Origin: Tissierellaceae bacterium
GTDB lineage: Bacteria; Bacillota; Clostridia; Tissierellales; Tissierellaceae
DNA length: 64,000 bases
Direction of reading: 5' to 3'
NCBI GenBank assembly: GCA_023229175.1
Contig: JALNZV010000007.1
Span: 1-64,000 of the forward strand
Shown: positions 8,243-17,274 of the stretch, in pieces
Layout: every line of letters starts with the position of its first letter
How positions within the stretch are numbered: position 1 is the first letter of the stretch
Made by a program: the position numbers and the translations under genes
The notes under the pieces: model-generated
Databases searched by the model: none
What the model was told of the DNA's origin: nothing
Seen by the model: only the letters and a program-made list of their open reading frames with translations

Positions 8243-8348
8243 GAAAAAAGACTCCAAAATGGAGTCTTCATCCTTCACGGATGTAAAACCGTTCAAAAGG
8301 GGTATTGGGAATAGAGATCTTATTTGAGGTTACCAGGGGGATAACCAC
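8243..8348 (-). ncRNA. candidate small RNA or attenuator leader with C-rich loop
   Basis: A good promoter (8355-8383, - strand) is followed after about 105 bases by a terminator (AGACTCC/GGAGTCT stem plus T run, 8243-8267). Between them is a hairpin with arms GGTTA/TAACC that exposes CCCCCTG, a second unpaired ACCCC stretch, and a small ACGG/CCGT hairpin. No open frame is present. The C-rich loop is complementary to AGGGGG-type ribosome binding sites, as in several Firmicutes anti-SD regulatory RNAs. It could alternatively be a leader controlling the asparaginase gene 69 bases downstream. The family is not recognised. Confidence 0.5.
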
Positions 8349-8354
8349 TATTTA

Positions 8355-8383
8355 AGTATAGCAAAGACTAGAAAATAATGCAA
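8355..8383 (-). promoter_or_regulatory. sigma-A-type promoter for the leader/small RNA
   Basis: On the - strand TTGCAT (8378-8383) and TATACT (8355-8360) are separated by exactly 17 bases. The rest of the 8384-8580 gap is AT-rich and shows only a weak TATAAT-like element near 8490 for the + strand gene at 8581. Confidence 0.7.
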
Positions 8384-8580
8384 CACTTTTTTGCAAAAAT
8401 AATCATTACTCGACAAAAAAGGTCCTATCCATATTATTACATTTAGTCATTAATAATTCTTTAATATATTAGGTAAATAATATATAATGGTTAAAGATAA
8501 GGTAAATGATGAAAAGATTCATACAGAAAAGCTGTTAACTCATAGAAGTTTAAAATATTTAAATAAGAGGTGTATAATAT

Positions 8581-9735
8581 TTGATTTATTTAGATAACTG
8601 TTCAACTACTAGGCCCAGAGAAGAAGTGGCAACTGTCATTGCAAAGTCACTTTTAGAGGACTTTGGCAATCCATCATCCCTTCATAGGTTAGGTATAAGA
8701 GCAGAGAAAAAAATTAAAGAAGCCAGGGCAATAATATCTAATTTTCTCAATGTGGAAGATAGGGAGATTTACTTTACATCTGGAGGAACCGAAAGTAACA
8801 ATTTGGCAATCCAAAGCTTTGTTAGGAAATTAAGCAAAAAAGGGATGCATATTATAACGACAAAAATAGAGCATCCTTCAGTGCTAAATACTATGAAGTT
8901 CTATGAAAAGCAAGGATTTGAAATTACTTATTTAGATGTAGATGACAAAGGATATATATCCCTTTCACAGTTGGAAAATTCCATGAGAGATGATACAATA
9001 CTAGTTGCCGTAATGCATGTAAACAATGAAATTGGAATAGTAGAACCCATTATGGAAATCGGCAGGATAATAAAGGATAAAAACCCAAATACTATATTTC
9101 ACGTCGATGGCATACAGGGGTTTGGAAAAGTTGATATAGAACTGAAATTGGGGAAGGTTGATTCATATTCCTTTAGCGGCCATAAAGTTCATGGACCAAA
9201 GGGGATTGGGGGCCTATTTATAGATAGAAAACACGACATAGAACCTGTTATCTTTGGCGGTAATCAAGAGAGGGGTATTAGATCTGGGACTGAGAATTTG
9301 ACTGGAATCATCGGTTTTGGAGAGGCAGTGAGACTGGCAACAGAAAACTATGTTAAAGAGAGAGAACATGTAAAGGAACTGAAATCGTATTTTGCTGACA
9401 AAATTAAGGCGGAAATAAAAGACATAAGATTAAATAGCAGATTGGATGACAAATCTTCTCCCTATATACTTAATATTTCATTTTTAGACACTAGGGGAGA
9501 AGTTTTACTTCACTATTTGGAGGAAAATGGAATATACGTATCCACATCTTCTGCTTGCTCCTCTAGGGGCACTGAGAAAAGCCATGTACTTAAAAGTATT
9601 GGGCTTGGAAACAGGGAAATAGAAGGGGCCATTAGATTTTGTTTTTCCTATGAAAACGTAAAGGAAGAAATGGATTATACAGTGGAAAAATTAAAGGCTT
9701 CAGTATCAGAAATCAGGCAAATAATTTTGAGGTGA
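8581..9735 (+). CDS. cysteine desulfurase (IscS/NifS family)
   Basis: A 384-residue PLP enzyme that removes sulfur from cysteine as an enzyme-bound persulfide. The substrate/PLP region is YLDNCSTTRP at the N-terminus, the PLP lysine is in SFSGHKVHGPKG, and the active-site cysteine is in the STSSACSS loop. The start is TTG at 8581, eight bases after AAGAGGTG. The last base pairs run directly into thiI (four-base gap), so its likely role is sulfur donation to ThiI for 4-thiouridine in tRNA, as in Bacillus NifZ-ThiI. In this selenocysteine-using genome a selenium-mobilising role is also conceivable. Confidence 0.9.
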   Translation: MIYLDNCSTTRPREEVATVIAKSLLEDFGNPSSLHRLGIRAEKKIKEARAIISNFLNVEDREIYFTSGGTESNNLAIQSFVRKLSKKGMHIITTKIEHPSVLNTMKFYEKQGFEITYLDVDDKGYISLSQLENSMRDDTILVAVMHVNNEIGIVEPIMEIGRIIKDKNPNTIFHVDGIQGFGKVDIELKLGKVDSYSFSGHKVHGPKGIGGLFIDRKHDIEPVIFGGNQERGIRSGTENLTGIIGFGEAVRLATENYVKEREHVKELKSYFADKIKAEIKDIRLNSRLDDKSSPYILNISFLDTRGEVLLHYLEENGIYVSTSSACSSRGTEKSHVLKSIGLGNREIEGAIRFCFSYENVKEEMDYTVEKLKASVSEIRQIILR

Positions 9736-9739
9736 TAAG

Positions 9740-10900
9740 GTGAAAGAATTAATATCAGTAAGTTTTGGGGAAATTGCTTTAAAAGGATTAAACAGAAGAT
9801 ATTTTGAGGACCAGCTGATTAAAAATATTAGAAGGGCAATTAAGGATTTGAATATTGAGAGAATATATAAGGAACAAGGAAAAGTATATATTGAAGCACC
9901 GAAACCAAACTTCCCTAAGATAATAAGTAGACTGAAAAAGGTGTTTGGATTAGTAAATATTAGCCCTTGCATTAGGGTAGATAAAACTATGGAAGCAATA
10001 GAGGAAGCATCTATAAAGGCAATAACAAGCAAAGACGATGGAATAAGGACATTTAAGGTGCAGACAAATAGAGCCGACAAAAATTTTCCAATAAAATCCC
10101 CTGAAGTTTCTAGGATTATGGGAGGAATAGTACTTAATAAATTTTCAGATCTAAAGGTAGATGTTCACAACCCAGATATGTATTTATACATAGACATTAA
10201 GCAAAATGCCTACGTATATACGGAAAAAATTAGGGGCTATGGCGGGCTTCCCATAGGAACAAATGGAAAGGCACTCTTGCTCCTATCAGGGGGCATAGAT
10301 AGCCCAGTGGCAGGATTTATGATGGCAAAAAGGGGAGTTGAAATATCAGCTGTTCACTATCACTCCTATCCATTTACAAGTGAAAGATCAGAGGAAAAGG
10401 TAAAAGAGTTGGCAGGGATATTGTCTAGATATACGGGAAAGATAAAGATGTATAGCGTAAACATACTAGAAATCCAAAAACAAATAAATCTTAAATGCAA
10501 GGAAAATGAAATGACAATCCTTTCCAGGAGATTTATGATGAGATTAGCAGAAAAGATAGCAGAAAAAGAAGGATTAAATGGACTGATTACAGGAGAGTCA
10601 TTGGGGCAAGTGGCAAGTCAAACCATAGAAGGTATTGGAGTCACCAATGCCTCCGTGAAATTACCAGTTTTTAGACCTTTAATAGGATTTGACAAGGTGG
10701 ATATTGTACACATAGCAAAAGACATCGAAACCTATGAAACGTCAATTTTACCATTTGAGGATTGCTGCACAGTATTTTTGCCAAAGCATCCAGTTACAAA
10801 GCCGAAACTAGAAGATATTCTAAAATCAGAGGAGCTTCTTGATGTGGAATATTTAGTAGATGAGGCCCTAGAAAATATGAAAGTCACTGTAATAGAATAA
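9740..10900 (+). CDS. thiI: tRNA 4-thiouridine synthase ThiI
   Basis: A 386-residue enzyme that adenylates and thiolates U8 of tRNA. It has an N-terminal ferredoxin-like and THUMP region (residues ~1-165) and a PP-loop ATPase motif LLLLSGGIDSPVAGF. The conserved C-terminal DCCTVFLPKHP segment is also present. It lacks the C-terminal rhodanese domain of the E. coli enzyme, so sulfur must come from a partner, presumably the adjacent cysteine desulfurase. The start is GTG, preceded by GAGGTGATAAG that overlaps the end of the upstream gene. A terminator follows at 10927. Confidence 0.93.
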   Translation: MKELISVSFGEIALKGLNRRYFEDQLIKNIRRAIKDLNIERIYKEQGKVYIEAPKPNFPKIISRLKKVFGLVNISPCIRVDKTMEAIEEASIKAITSKDDGIRTFKVQTNRADKNFPIKSPEVSRIMGGIVLNKFSDLKVDVHNPDMYLYIDIKQNAYVYTEKIRGYGGLPIGTNGKALLLLSGGIDSPVAGFMMAKRGVEISAVHYHSYPFTSERSEEKVKELAGILSRYTGKIKMYSVNILEIQKQINLKCKENEMTILSRRFMMRLAEKIAEKEGLNGLITGESLGQVASQTIEGIGVTNASVKLPVFRPLIGFDKVDIVHIAKDIETYETSILPFEDCCTVFLPKHPVTKPKLEDILKSEELLDVEYLVDEALENMKVTVIE

Positions 10901-10926
10901 ACATATAGTTCATAGATTAAAACTTG

Positions 10927-10957
10927 AAAAAGATTAGCTAATAACTAGTCTTTTTTT
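10927..10957 (+). terminator. rho-independent terminator after thiI
   Basis: Arms AAAAAGATTAG and CTAGTCTTTTT (one G-U pair), ending in seven T. The remaining intergenic sequence to 11144 is AT-rich with no gene or structured element that I can support. Confidence 0.75.
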
Positions 10958-11144
10958 AATAAAATAAAGTATCAGCCCAAATTAATTCAATAAAATATCA
11001 ATATTTAGAATATTATCACAAAAAATAATAGATAACACTTAATAATCATTAATATTTTAATATATTAAACAAGGATATGAAAGAAAGTTTATATATGTGT
11101 TGAAATACAAGGGATATAGAGAATAAAATAATTTCGAGAAACTA

Positions 11145-11174
11145 TTGACTTTTATTATAAACTTTGGCTATAAT
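11145..11174 (+). promoter_or_regulatory. promoter of the regulator-potABCD operon
   Basis: TTGACT (11145-11150) and TATAAT (11169-11174) with an 18-base spacer, about 75 bases before the regulator start. Confidence 0.65.
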
Positions 11175-11249
11175 ATGATAGTTGAAAAAATAAGTTTAGT
11201 AAGTATAAACAAATTATTTAATATATAATTAGTGGAAAGGAGGATAGGT

Positions 11250-11789
11250 ATGAAAATTGGAGACAAGATAAGAAGGCTAAGAATTCAAAACTCATTAACA
11301 CAGGAAGAGCTAGCAGAAAGATCCGAGCTTACAAAAGGATTTATTTCTCAATTAGAAAGGGACCTTACATCTCCATCTATTGCTACATTGGTAGATATAC
11401 TTGAAGGACTGGGTACAAATTTGCAGGAGTTTTTCAATGAAAATATAGATGAAAAAATCGTATTTGCCAAGGAAGATGCATTTGAGACTGAAAATACGGA
11501 GCTGGGATATATCTTAAAGTGGATAATACCCAATGCTCAAAAAAACAAAATGGAGCCTATTTTCATAGAATTAAAACCAGGAGGTAAAACAAAAGAGGAT
11601 TCACCTCACGAAGGAGAAGAGTTTGGATACGTTATAAACGGCATAATATGTATTTATATAGGTAAAGAAAAATACAAAGTTAGAAAAGGAGAGAGCTTTT
11701 ACTTTAAAGCCAATTCTAACCATTACATTACAAATGAAGGCAAAACGAAGGCTACTCTCATATGGGTAAGCACGCCACCAAGTTTCTAA
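11250..11789 (+). CDS. XRE-family regulator with cupin domain, probable polyamine regulator
   Basis: A 179-residue transcription factor. Residues ~1-65 form a helix-turn-helix (IRRLRIQNSLTQEELAERS ... SQLERD), and residues ~105-175 form a small cupin with the HEGEEFGYVINGI strand. This is the PuuR-like architecture, in which the cupin senses a small ligand. The start follows AAAGGAGGATAGGT. It is the first gene of an operon with potABCD (15-base gap to potA), so it probably controls polyamine uptake in response to polyamine level. Confidence 0.85.
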   Translation: MKIGDKIRRLRIQNSLTQEELAERSELTKGFISQLERDLTSPSIATLVDILEGLGTNLQEFFNENIDEKIVFAKEDAFETENTELGYILKWIIPNAQKNKMEPIFIELKPGGKTKEDSPHEGEEFGYVINGIICIYIGKEKYKVRKGESFYFKANSNHYITNEGKTKATLIWVSTPPSF

Positions 11790-11803
11790 TAGGGGGTAGT
11801 ACA

Positions 11804-12844
11804 ATGCATATAATAGAATTACAAAACATCACAAAAGAATACAACGGGGTCACAGTTTTAGCAAATATTAATTTATATATTAAGCAAAATGAGTTTCTTA
11901 CATTGCTGGGACCAAGTGGATGTGGAAAAACGACAACTTTAAGGATAATTGGGGGATTTGAAGAGCCGACCACTGGGACTGTGTTATTCGAAGGAAAGGA
12001 TATAACAGGAGCACCCCCATATAAAAGGCAGATAAATACAGTGTTCCAAAAATACGCACTTTTTCCCCATTTAGATGTATATGACAATGTGGCCTTTGGC
12101 CTAAAGATTAAGAAAATGTCTAGGGATGAAATAAATAGTCGAGTTAAGGAAATGCTAAGGCTTGTGAACCTCAGGGGGTTTGAAAACAGAACCATAGATT
12201 CCTTAAGTGGAGGGCAACAGCAAAGAATTGCCATAGCCAGGGCATTGATTAATGAGCCTAAGGTATTGTTGTTGGATGAACCTTTGGGTGCCCTTGATTT
12301 AAAGCTTAGAAAGGATATGCAAATAGAATTGAAAAACATGCAGAAAAGGGTAGGTATAACCTTTATCTATGTAACCCATGACCAAGAAGAGGCACTGACC
12401 ATGTCCGATACAATCGTAGTAATGGACAAAGGAGTAATACAGCAAGTAGGTACACCAGTAGATATATACAATGAACCCAAGAATGCCTTTGTCGCAGAAT
12501 TTATTGGAGAAAGCAATATAATAAATGGGATTATGCATGAAGATTATCTAGTAGAATTTTCTGGAAAGAACTTTGATTGTGTAGATTTTGGATTTGACAA
12601 GGGAGAAAATATAGACGTGGTAATAAGGCCTGAAGACATTGAAATAACGTCTGTTGACAATGCTATGTTTAAGGGAGTGGTGGATTCAGTCACATTTAAG
12701 GGAGTTCATTACGAAATGATAGCTAAGTCAGAAGACTTTGATTGGATGATTCATTCTACAATAATGAAGCCCATTGGAACAGAAATTGGAATGAAGGTAA
12801 TTCCGGAAAACATCCACATTATGAAGAAGGTGGTAGAAGAATGA
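11804..12844 (+). CDS. potA: spermidine/putrescine ABC transporter ATPase PotA
   Basis: A 346-residue ABC ATPase that powers polyamine import. The Walker A motif is GPSGCGKTT, the Q-loop lies near FQKYALFPHL, the signature is LSGGQQQR and Walker B is VLLLDEPLGALD, with the switch histidine in YVTHDQEEA. The C-terminal ~100 residues are a TOBE-like regulatory domain. The start at 11804 follows AGGGGGTAGTACA. The stop overlaps the potB start as ATGA, indicating translational coupling. Confidence 0.93.
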   Translation: MHIIELQNITKEYNGVTVLANINLYIKQNEFLTLLGPSGCGKTTTLRIIGGFEEPTTGTVLFEGKDITGAPPYKRQINTVFQKYALFPHLDVYDNVAFGLKIKKMSRDEINSRVKEMLRLVNLRGFENRTIDSLSGGQQQRIAIARALINEPKVLLLDEPLGALDLKLRKDMQIELKNMQKRVGITFIYVTHDQEEALTMSDTIVVMDKGVIQQVGTPVDIYNEPKNAFVAEFIGESNIINGIMHEDYLVEFSGKNFDCVDFGFDKGENIDVVIRPEDIEITSVDNAMFKGVVDSVTFKGVHYEMIAKSEDFDWMIHSTIMKPIGTEIGMKVIPENIHIMKKVVEE

Positions 12845-13680
12845 GAATGAAAAGGACGGCCTATCCGTATATTTTATGGATTGGGATTTTCATAGTGATA
12901 CCTTTGTTTTTAATTCTTTATTTTGCCTTTACAGCAGGAAATAGCCAAGATTTTTCCTCTTTTGAAATTAGCCTAAGTAATTTTAGAAGGTTTTTTACTC
13001 CCATATATCTAAAGGTCTTAGGGAGGTCAGTGAATCTGGCTTTTATATCTACTATTATTTGCCTTGCCCTTGGGTATCCAATGGCCTATATAATTTCTAA
13101 GGAAAGGCACAAGAAAAGGAATATTATGATTTTAATGTTTGTAATTCCTATGTGGATGAATTTCCTTCTAAGGACATACGCATGGCTTACATTACTGGGC
13201 AGAAATGGATTTATTAATTTTATAATTACAAAAATAGGTTTGAAACCTTTAGATTTAATATTTAATGACAAGGCAGTTCTGTTGGGTATGGTATATAATT
13301 TTCTTCCCTTTATGGTATTGCCAATATACTCAATCCTTGTAAAGATTGATAAAAACCTTATAGAGGCAGCAGAAGATTTGGGGGCAAACAGATTTGAGAT
13401 ATTTACTAAAGTAATATTTCCCCTTAGTATCCCCGGGGTAATTACAGGTATTACAATGGTATTTATACCTGCCATGAGCACATTTATTATATCCTCCTTA
13501 CTTGGAGGGAATAAATATAACTTAATAGGCAATCTCATAGAGCAACAATTTAGATGGACAGGAGATTGGCATTTTGGTTCATCTATGTCGATTATTTTAA
13601 TGGTATTTATACTTATAACCATGGCAATAACATCTAAATTTGACAAGGAAAAGGAAGGGGGAGGCGGAGGACTATGGTAG
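12841..13680 (+). CDS. potB: spermidine/putrescine ABC permease PotB
   Basis: A 279-residue permease subunit with about six membrane segments and the EAA loop (EAAEDLGANRFEIFTKVIFPL) that contacts PotA. The start is the ATG overlapping the potA stop. It is followed by potC, which overlaps its stop by a few bases behind a GGGGGAGG ribosome binding site. Confidence 0.92.
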   Translation: MRMKRTAYPYILWIGIFIVIPLFLILYFAFTAGNSQDFSSFEISLSNFRRFFTPIYLKVLGRSVNLAFISTIICLALGYPMAYIISKERHKKRNIMILMFVIPMWMNFLLRTYAWLTLLGRNGFINFIITKIGLKPLDLIFNDKAVLLGMVYNFLPFMVLPIYSILVKIDKNLIEAAEDLGANRFEIFTKVIFPLSIPGVITGITMVFIPAMSTFIISSLLGGNKYNLIGNLIEQQFRWTGDWHFGSSMSIILMVFILITMAITSKFDKEKEGGGGGLW

Positions 13681-14465
13681 AAAAAATTGGAAAAAGGCTT
13701 TATACATTTTTAATATTTCTATTTTTGTATGCACCGATTATTGTGCTCATAGTTTTCTCCTTCAACGATTCTAAGTCTAGAGGTGTATGGGCAGGATTCA
13801 CTTTTAAATGGTATATAGAATTATTTAAAGATGCAGGCATACTTAGGGCCCTATATTATACATTGCTAATTGCAGCCCTTTCAGCAATCATATCTACCAT
13901 AATCGGCACATTGGCAGCAATAGGTATATCCAATATGCCAGGGATTAGCAAAAAAATAGTGTTAAACTTAAACTATTTGCCAGTACTTAATCCAGATATA
14001 GTAACTGCAGTTTCACTTATGGCACTATATAGATTTCTGAGATTAGAATTTGGATTTATAACTATGCTATTATCCCATATAACTTTTTCCATACCTTATG
14101 TCATATTATCGGTGCTGCCAAAGTTAAAACAGATGAATAAGCACTTGGCAGAGGCAGCCATGGATTTGGGGGCAACGCCATTTTATGCACTACGCAAGGT
14201 GGTAATCCCCGAGATTATGCCAGGAATAATAACAGGCGGATTAATCGCCTTTACATTGTCAGTAGACGATTTTGTAATAAGCTTTTTCAACACTGGAAAA
14301 GGTGTTTCTAATTTAAGTATTGAGATATTTTCCATGACTAGAAGGGGAATTAACCCTGTAATTAACGCTTTATCTACATTGATGTTTATAAGCTTAATGA
14401 TATTACTGCTTATCATAAATAAAAGGACAGAAAAAAATGAAATTGAGAGGGGAGAGTTAAGATGA
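13674..14465 (+). CDS. potC: spermidine/putrescine ABC permease PotC
   Basis: A 263-residue second permease subunit with about six membrane helices and an EAA loop (EAAMDLGATPFYALRKVVIPE). It pairs with PotB to form the translocation channel. The start overlaps the potB stop, and its own stop overlaps the potD start as ATGA. Confidence 0.92.
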   Translation: MVEKIGKRLYTFLIFLFLYAPIIVLIVFSFNDSKSRGVWAGFTFKWYIELFKDAGILRALYYTLLIAALSAIISTIIGTLAAIGISNMPGISKKIVLNLNYLPVLNPDIVTAVSLMALYRFLRLEFGFITMLLSHITFSIPYVILSVLPKLKQMNKHLAEAAMDLGATPFYALRKVVIPEIMPGIITGGLIAFTLSVDDFVISFFNTGKGVSNLSIEIFSMTRRGINPVINALSTLMFISLMILLLIINKRTEKNEIERGELR

Positions 14466-15505
14466 AAAAAATTAAGTCAATAGTGTTATTTGTCTTAGTA
14501 GCCGTCATAGCGTCTATGTTAGCAGGTTGTGGTGAAAGCAAACCTAGTATAAACGTTTTTAACTGGGGGGACTATATAGACGAAGGTGTATTAAAAGAAT
14601 TTGAAAAAGAATACGGTGTCAAAGTCAATTATAGCATGTACGCCACAAATGAGGACCTCTACGTAAAATTAAAACAAGGCGGAGAGAGCTTTGATGTCAT
14701 ATTTCCATCAGATTACATGATTGAAAGAATGGTACGAGAAGGTATGCTAGCAAAATTAGATAAAGACAATATTCCAAATTTAAAGAATATCGATAAAAGC
14801 TTCTTTGGGCTAGATTACGATCCAGATGACGAATATTCAGTACCATATATGTGGGGTACAGTTGGAATAATCTATAATAAGACCATGGTTGACGATGTAG
14901 TAGATAGTTGGGATATATTGTGGGAGGAAAAATATAAGGACCAGATAATTATGTTAAACAGTCAAAGGGATACTATTGCAGTTGCCCTATTGAAGCTAGG
15001 ATATTCCATGAATACAAGAAATATTGATGAATTAGAAGAAGCAAAAGCAGAATTAATTAAACAAAGGCCATTAGTATGGGCCTATCAAGGAGATGAAGTT
15101 AAAGACACCATGGTAGGAGGAGAAGCAGCTTTTGCAGTAGTTTGGTCAGGAGATGCAGTAGCCATGATTAGAGATAATCCAGATTTGGAATATGTAATTC
15201 CAAAGGAAGGAACAAACCTATGGTTTGACGACATGGTAATACCTGCAAATGCAAAGAATAAGGAAGATGCTGAGAAATTTATAGACTTTATGTGCAGACC
15301 AGATATTGCAGCTAAAAATGCAGACTATATAGGTTACTCGACGCCAATCCCAGAGGCTATAGACCTACTTCCGGAAGACATGAAAAATTCTAAAGTTGCA
15401 TACCCATCAGAAAAAGAAATAGAAAATACAGAAATATTTAGAGATCCTATGGATATCGTAGTGGAATACGATAGAATTTGGACAGAAGTTTTGTCTGGAG
15501 AATAA
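14462..15505 (+). CDS. potD: spermidine/putrescine-binding lipoprotein PotD
   Basis: A 347-residue extracellular binding protein. A signal peptide ends in the lipobox LAGC about 23 residues in, anchoring it to the membrane. The mature part begins INVFNWGDYIDEGVL, typical of PotD/PotF, and the ligand-site segments FDVIFPSDYMIERM and VWSGDA are present. It captures polyamines for PotBC. It is the last gene of the operon and is followed by a terminator. Confidence 0.92.
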   Translation: MKKIKSIVLFVLVAVIASMLAGCGESKPSINVFNWGDYIDEGVLKEFEKEYGVKVNYSMYATNEDLYVKLKQGGESFDVIFPSDYMIERMVREGMLAKLDKDNIPNLKNIDKSFFGLDYDPDDEYSVPYMWGTVGIIYNKTMVDDVVDSWDILWEEKYKDQIIMLNSQRDTIAVALLKLGYSMNTRNIDELEEAKAELIKQRPLVWAYQGDEVKDTMVGGEAAFAVVWSGDAVAMIRDNPDLEYVIPKEGTNLWFDDMVIPANAKNKEDAEKFIDFMCRPDIAAKNADYIGYSTPIPEAIDLLPEDMKNSKVAYPSEKEIENTEIFRDPMDIVVEYDRIWTEVLSGE

Positions 15506-15530
15506 AAGACATTATATTTTACCATTATAC

Positions 15531-15553
15531 AAAAGTGCCATCAGGCACTTTTT
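15531..15553 (+). terminator. terminator of the pot operon
   Basis: Arms AAAGTGCC and GGCACTTT around ATCA, followed by T residues. Confidence 0.8.
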
Positions 15554-15618
15554 GTGTTAAATAAGATTTTCTTGGGTAAAAACAAAGTGAATGTAATGTA
15601 TAAATGGGGGGCGTATCA

Positions 15619-17250
15619 ATGGATATTAATTTTTACGGTGCAGCAAAAATAGTTACAGGGTCCAATTACTTAATAAAGACTAAAAGCCACAATATTTTAG
15701 TTGATTGCGGTATGTTTCAAGGCAGCAAAGATTTAGAGAAGTTAAATTATGAGAAGTTTCCCTATAATCCAAAGGACATAGATCTTCTATTTCTGACCCA
15801 TGCCCATATTGACCATAGTGGAAGAATTCCAAAGCTAGTGAGAGAGGGATTTAGGGGGAGGATAATCACCACAAACCCTACCTTCGATTTATGTAAGATA
15901 ATGTTAAAGGATAGTGCCAAAATACAAGAATCAGATGTGGAATGGGAAAACAGGAAGAGACAAAGGGCTGGAAGGGAACCCATAGAACCCCTATATACCA
16001 TGGCCGATGCGGAGAACAGCCTTAATTATTTCGAACCTTATTTTTATGGACAAAACATAAGGATAAACGGAAACATTCAGGTTAGATTTAGGGATGCAGG
16101 CCATATTTTAGGCTCGTCAATATTGGAACTATGGATAAAAGATGGCAATGAAGATATTAAAATTGTCTTTTCAGGAGATTTAGGCATTACAAATAGGCCA
16201 ATTATTAGAAATCCAGAATTTATTGACGATGCAGACTATCTAGTAATTGAATCAACGTACGGAGATACAGTACATGAAAGTTTTGAGGAAAGCACAGAAA
16301 AACTGATGCAAATCATCAACAAAACAGTAATACGAGGTGGGACAGTAATCATTCCATCATTTGCTGTGGGCAGGACTCAGGAACTAATATATCAATTAAA
16401 TAAATATTATGAATATCATCCAAATATTGAGCACCATATGAAGGTGCCCATATATGTAGACAGCCCCATGGCCGTAGAGGCGACAGAAGCTTATGAACGA
16501 AATTCCAGTAGTTTTGGAGAAGAAGCTAGGGAATTGGTTCTTAGGGGCGACAATCCCTTTGCATTTGAAAATTTAAGATATGTACGTAGTCAAGAAGAAT
16601 CTGCAGCCTTAAATAAATACAGGTTTCCAAAGGTGATTATATCCTCCAGCGGTATGGCGACAGCTGGAAGAATAAGACACCATCTAAAACACAATTTATG
16701 GGATGAAAAGAACTCTTTAGTATTTGTAGGTTACCAGGCTCAGGGGACTTTGGGCAGAATTCTTCTAGACGGGAAAAAGAAGGTTAAAATACTAGGTGAG
16801 GAGATAAATGTAAAAGCAGAGATTTACGATATAGAAGGATTTTCAGGTCATGCTGATCGAGATATGCTTCTTAACTGGGTTGGGAAATTTAGAAAAAAGC
16901 CAAAAAAGATATTTATAGTTCATGGAGAAGAAAAACCTGCAGCAGCTCTTGGAGAGCAAATAGAAAATTATTACAATATAAAAACTATAATCCCTGAACT
17001 AGGTGATAGTTTCACCATTGGAAAGAATGAAGTGGAATTAACTAAAAGCCAAAGGATTTTACCAGACAAATTAAAAGCAGACATTGAAAATGAACTAAAA
17101 ACAGCATATAATCAATTTGAGGCCTTAATTGATAAGTCAGATACATTTATAGACGACAAGGTACTGGTACAAAAATACGACGATTTAAAAAATCAATTAA
17201 TAGACCTACAACATATACTGATGGATTTAAATATATCCATTGGGAAGTAG
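15619..17250 (+). CDS. MBL-fold/beta-CASP metallohydrolase (probable RNA-processing nuclease)
   Basis: A 543-residue cytoplasmic protein. The metallo-beta-lactamase core has the zinc motif THAHIDHSG, plus RDAGHILGS and a later FSGDLG. The beta-CASP domain lies roughly at residues 200-380 and is followed by the SGHADRDMLL and VHGEE motifs. The family includes CPSF-like endonucleases, so RNA cleavage is the likely activity, but the substrate is unknown. The C-terminal ~90 residues are an extra helical tail. The start at 15619 follows GGGGGGCGTATCA. Confidence 0.85.
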   Translation: MDINFYGAAKIVTGSNYLIKTKSHNILVDCGMFQGSKDLEKLNYEKFPYNPKDIDLLFLTHAHIDHSGRIPKLVREGFRGRIITTNPTFDLCKIMLKDSAKIQESDVEWENRKRQRAGREPIEPLYTMADAENSLNYFEPYFYGQNIRINGNIQVRFRDAGHILGSSILELWIKDGNEDIKIVFSGDLGITNRPIIRNPEFIDDADYLVIESTYGDTVHESFEESTEKLMQIINKTVIRGGTVIIPSFAVGRTQELIYQLNKYYEYHPNIEHHMKVPIYVDSPMAVEATEAYERNSSSFGEEARELVLRGDNPFAFENLRYVRSQEESAALNKYRFPKVIISSSGMATAGRIRHHLKHNLWDEKNSLVFVGYQAQGTLGRILLDGKKKVKILGEEINVKAEIYDIEGFSGHADRDMLLNWVGKFRKKPKKIFIVHGEEKPAAALGEQIENYYNIKTIIPELGDSFTIGKNEVELTKSQRILPDKLKADIENELKTAYNQFEALIDKSDTFIDDKVLVQKYDDLKNQLIDLQHILMDLNISIGK

Positions 17251-17274
17251 ATAAAACAAAGGAGGAAAAAGCTT

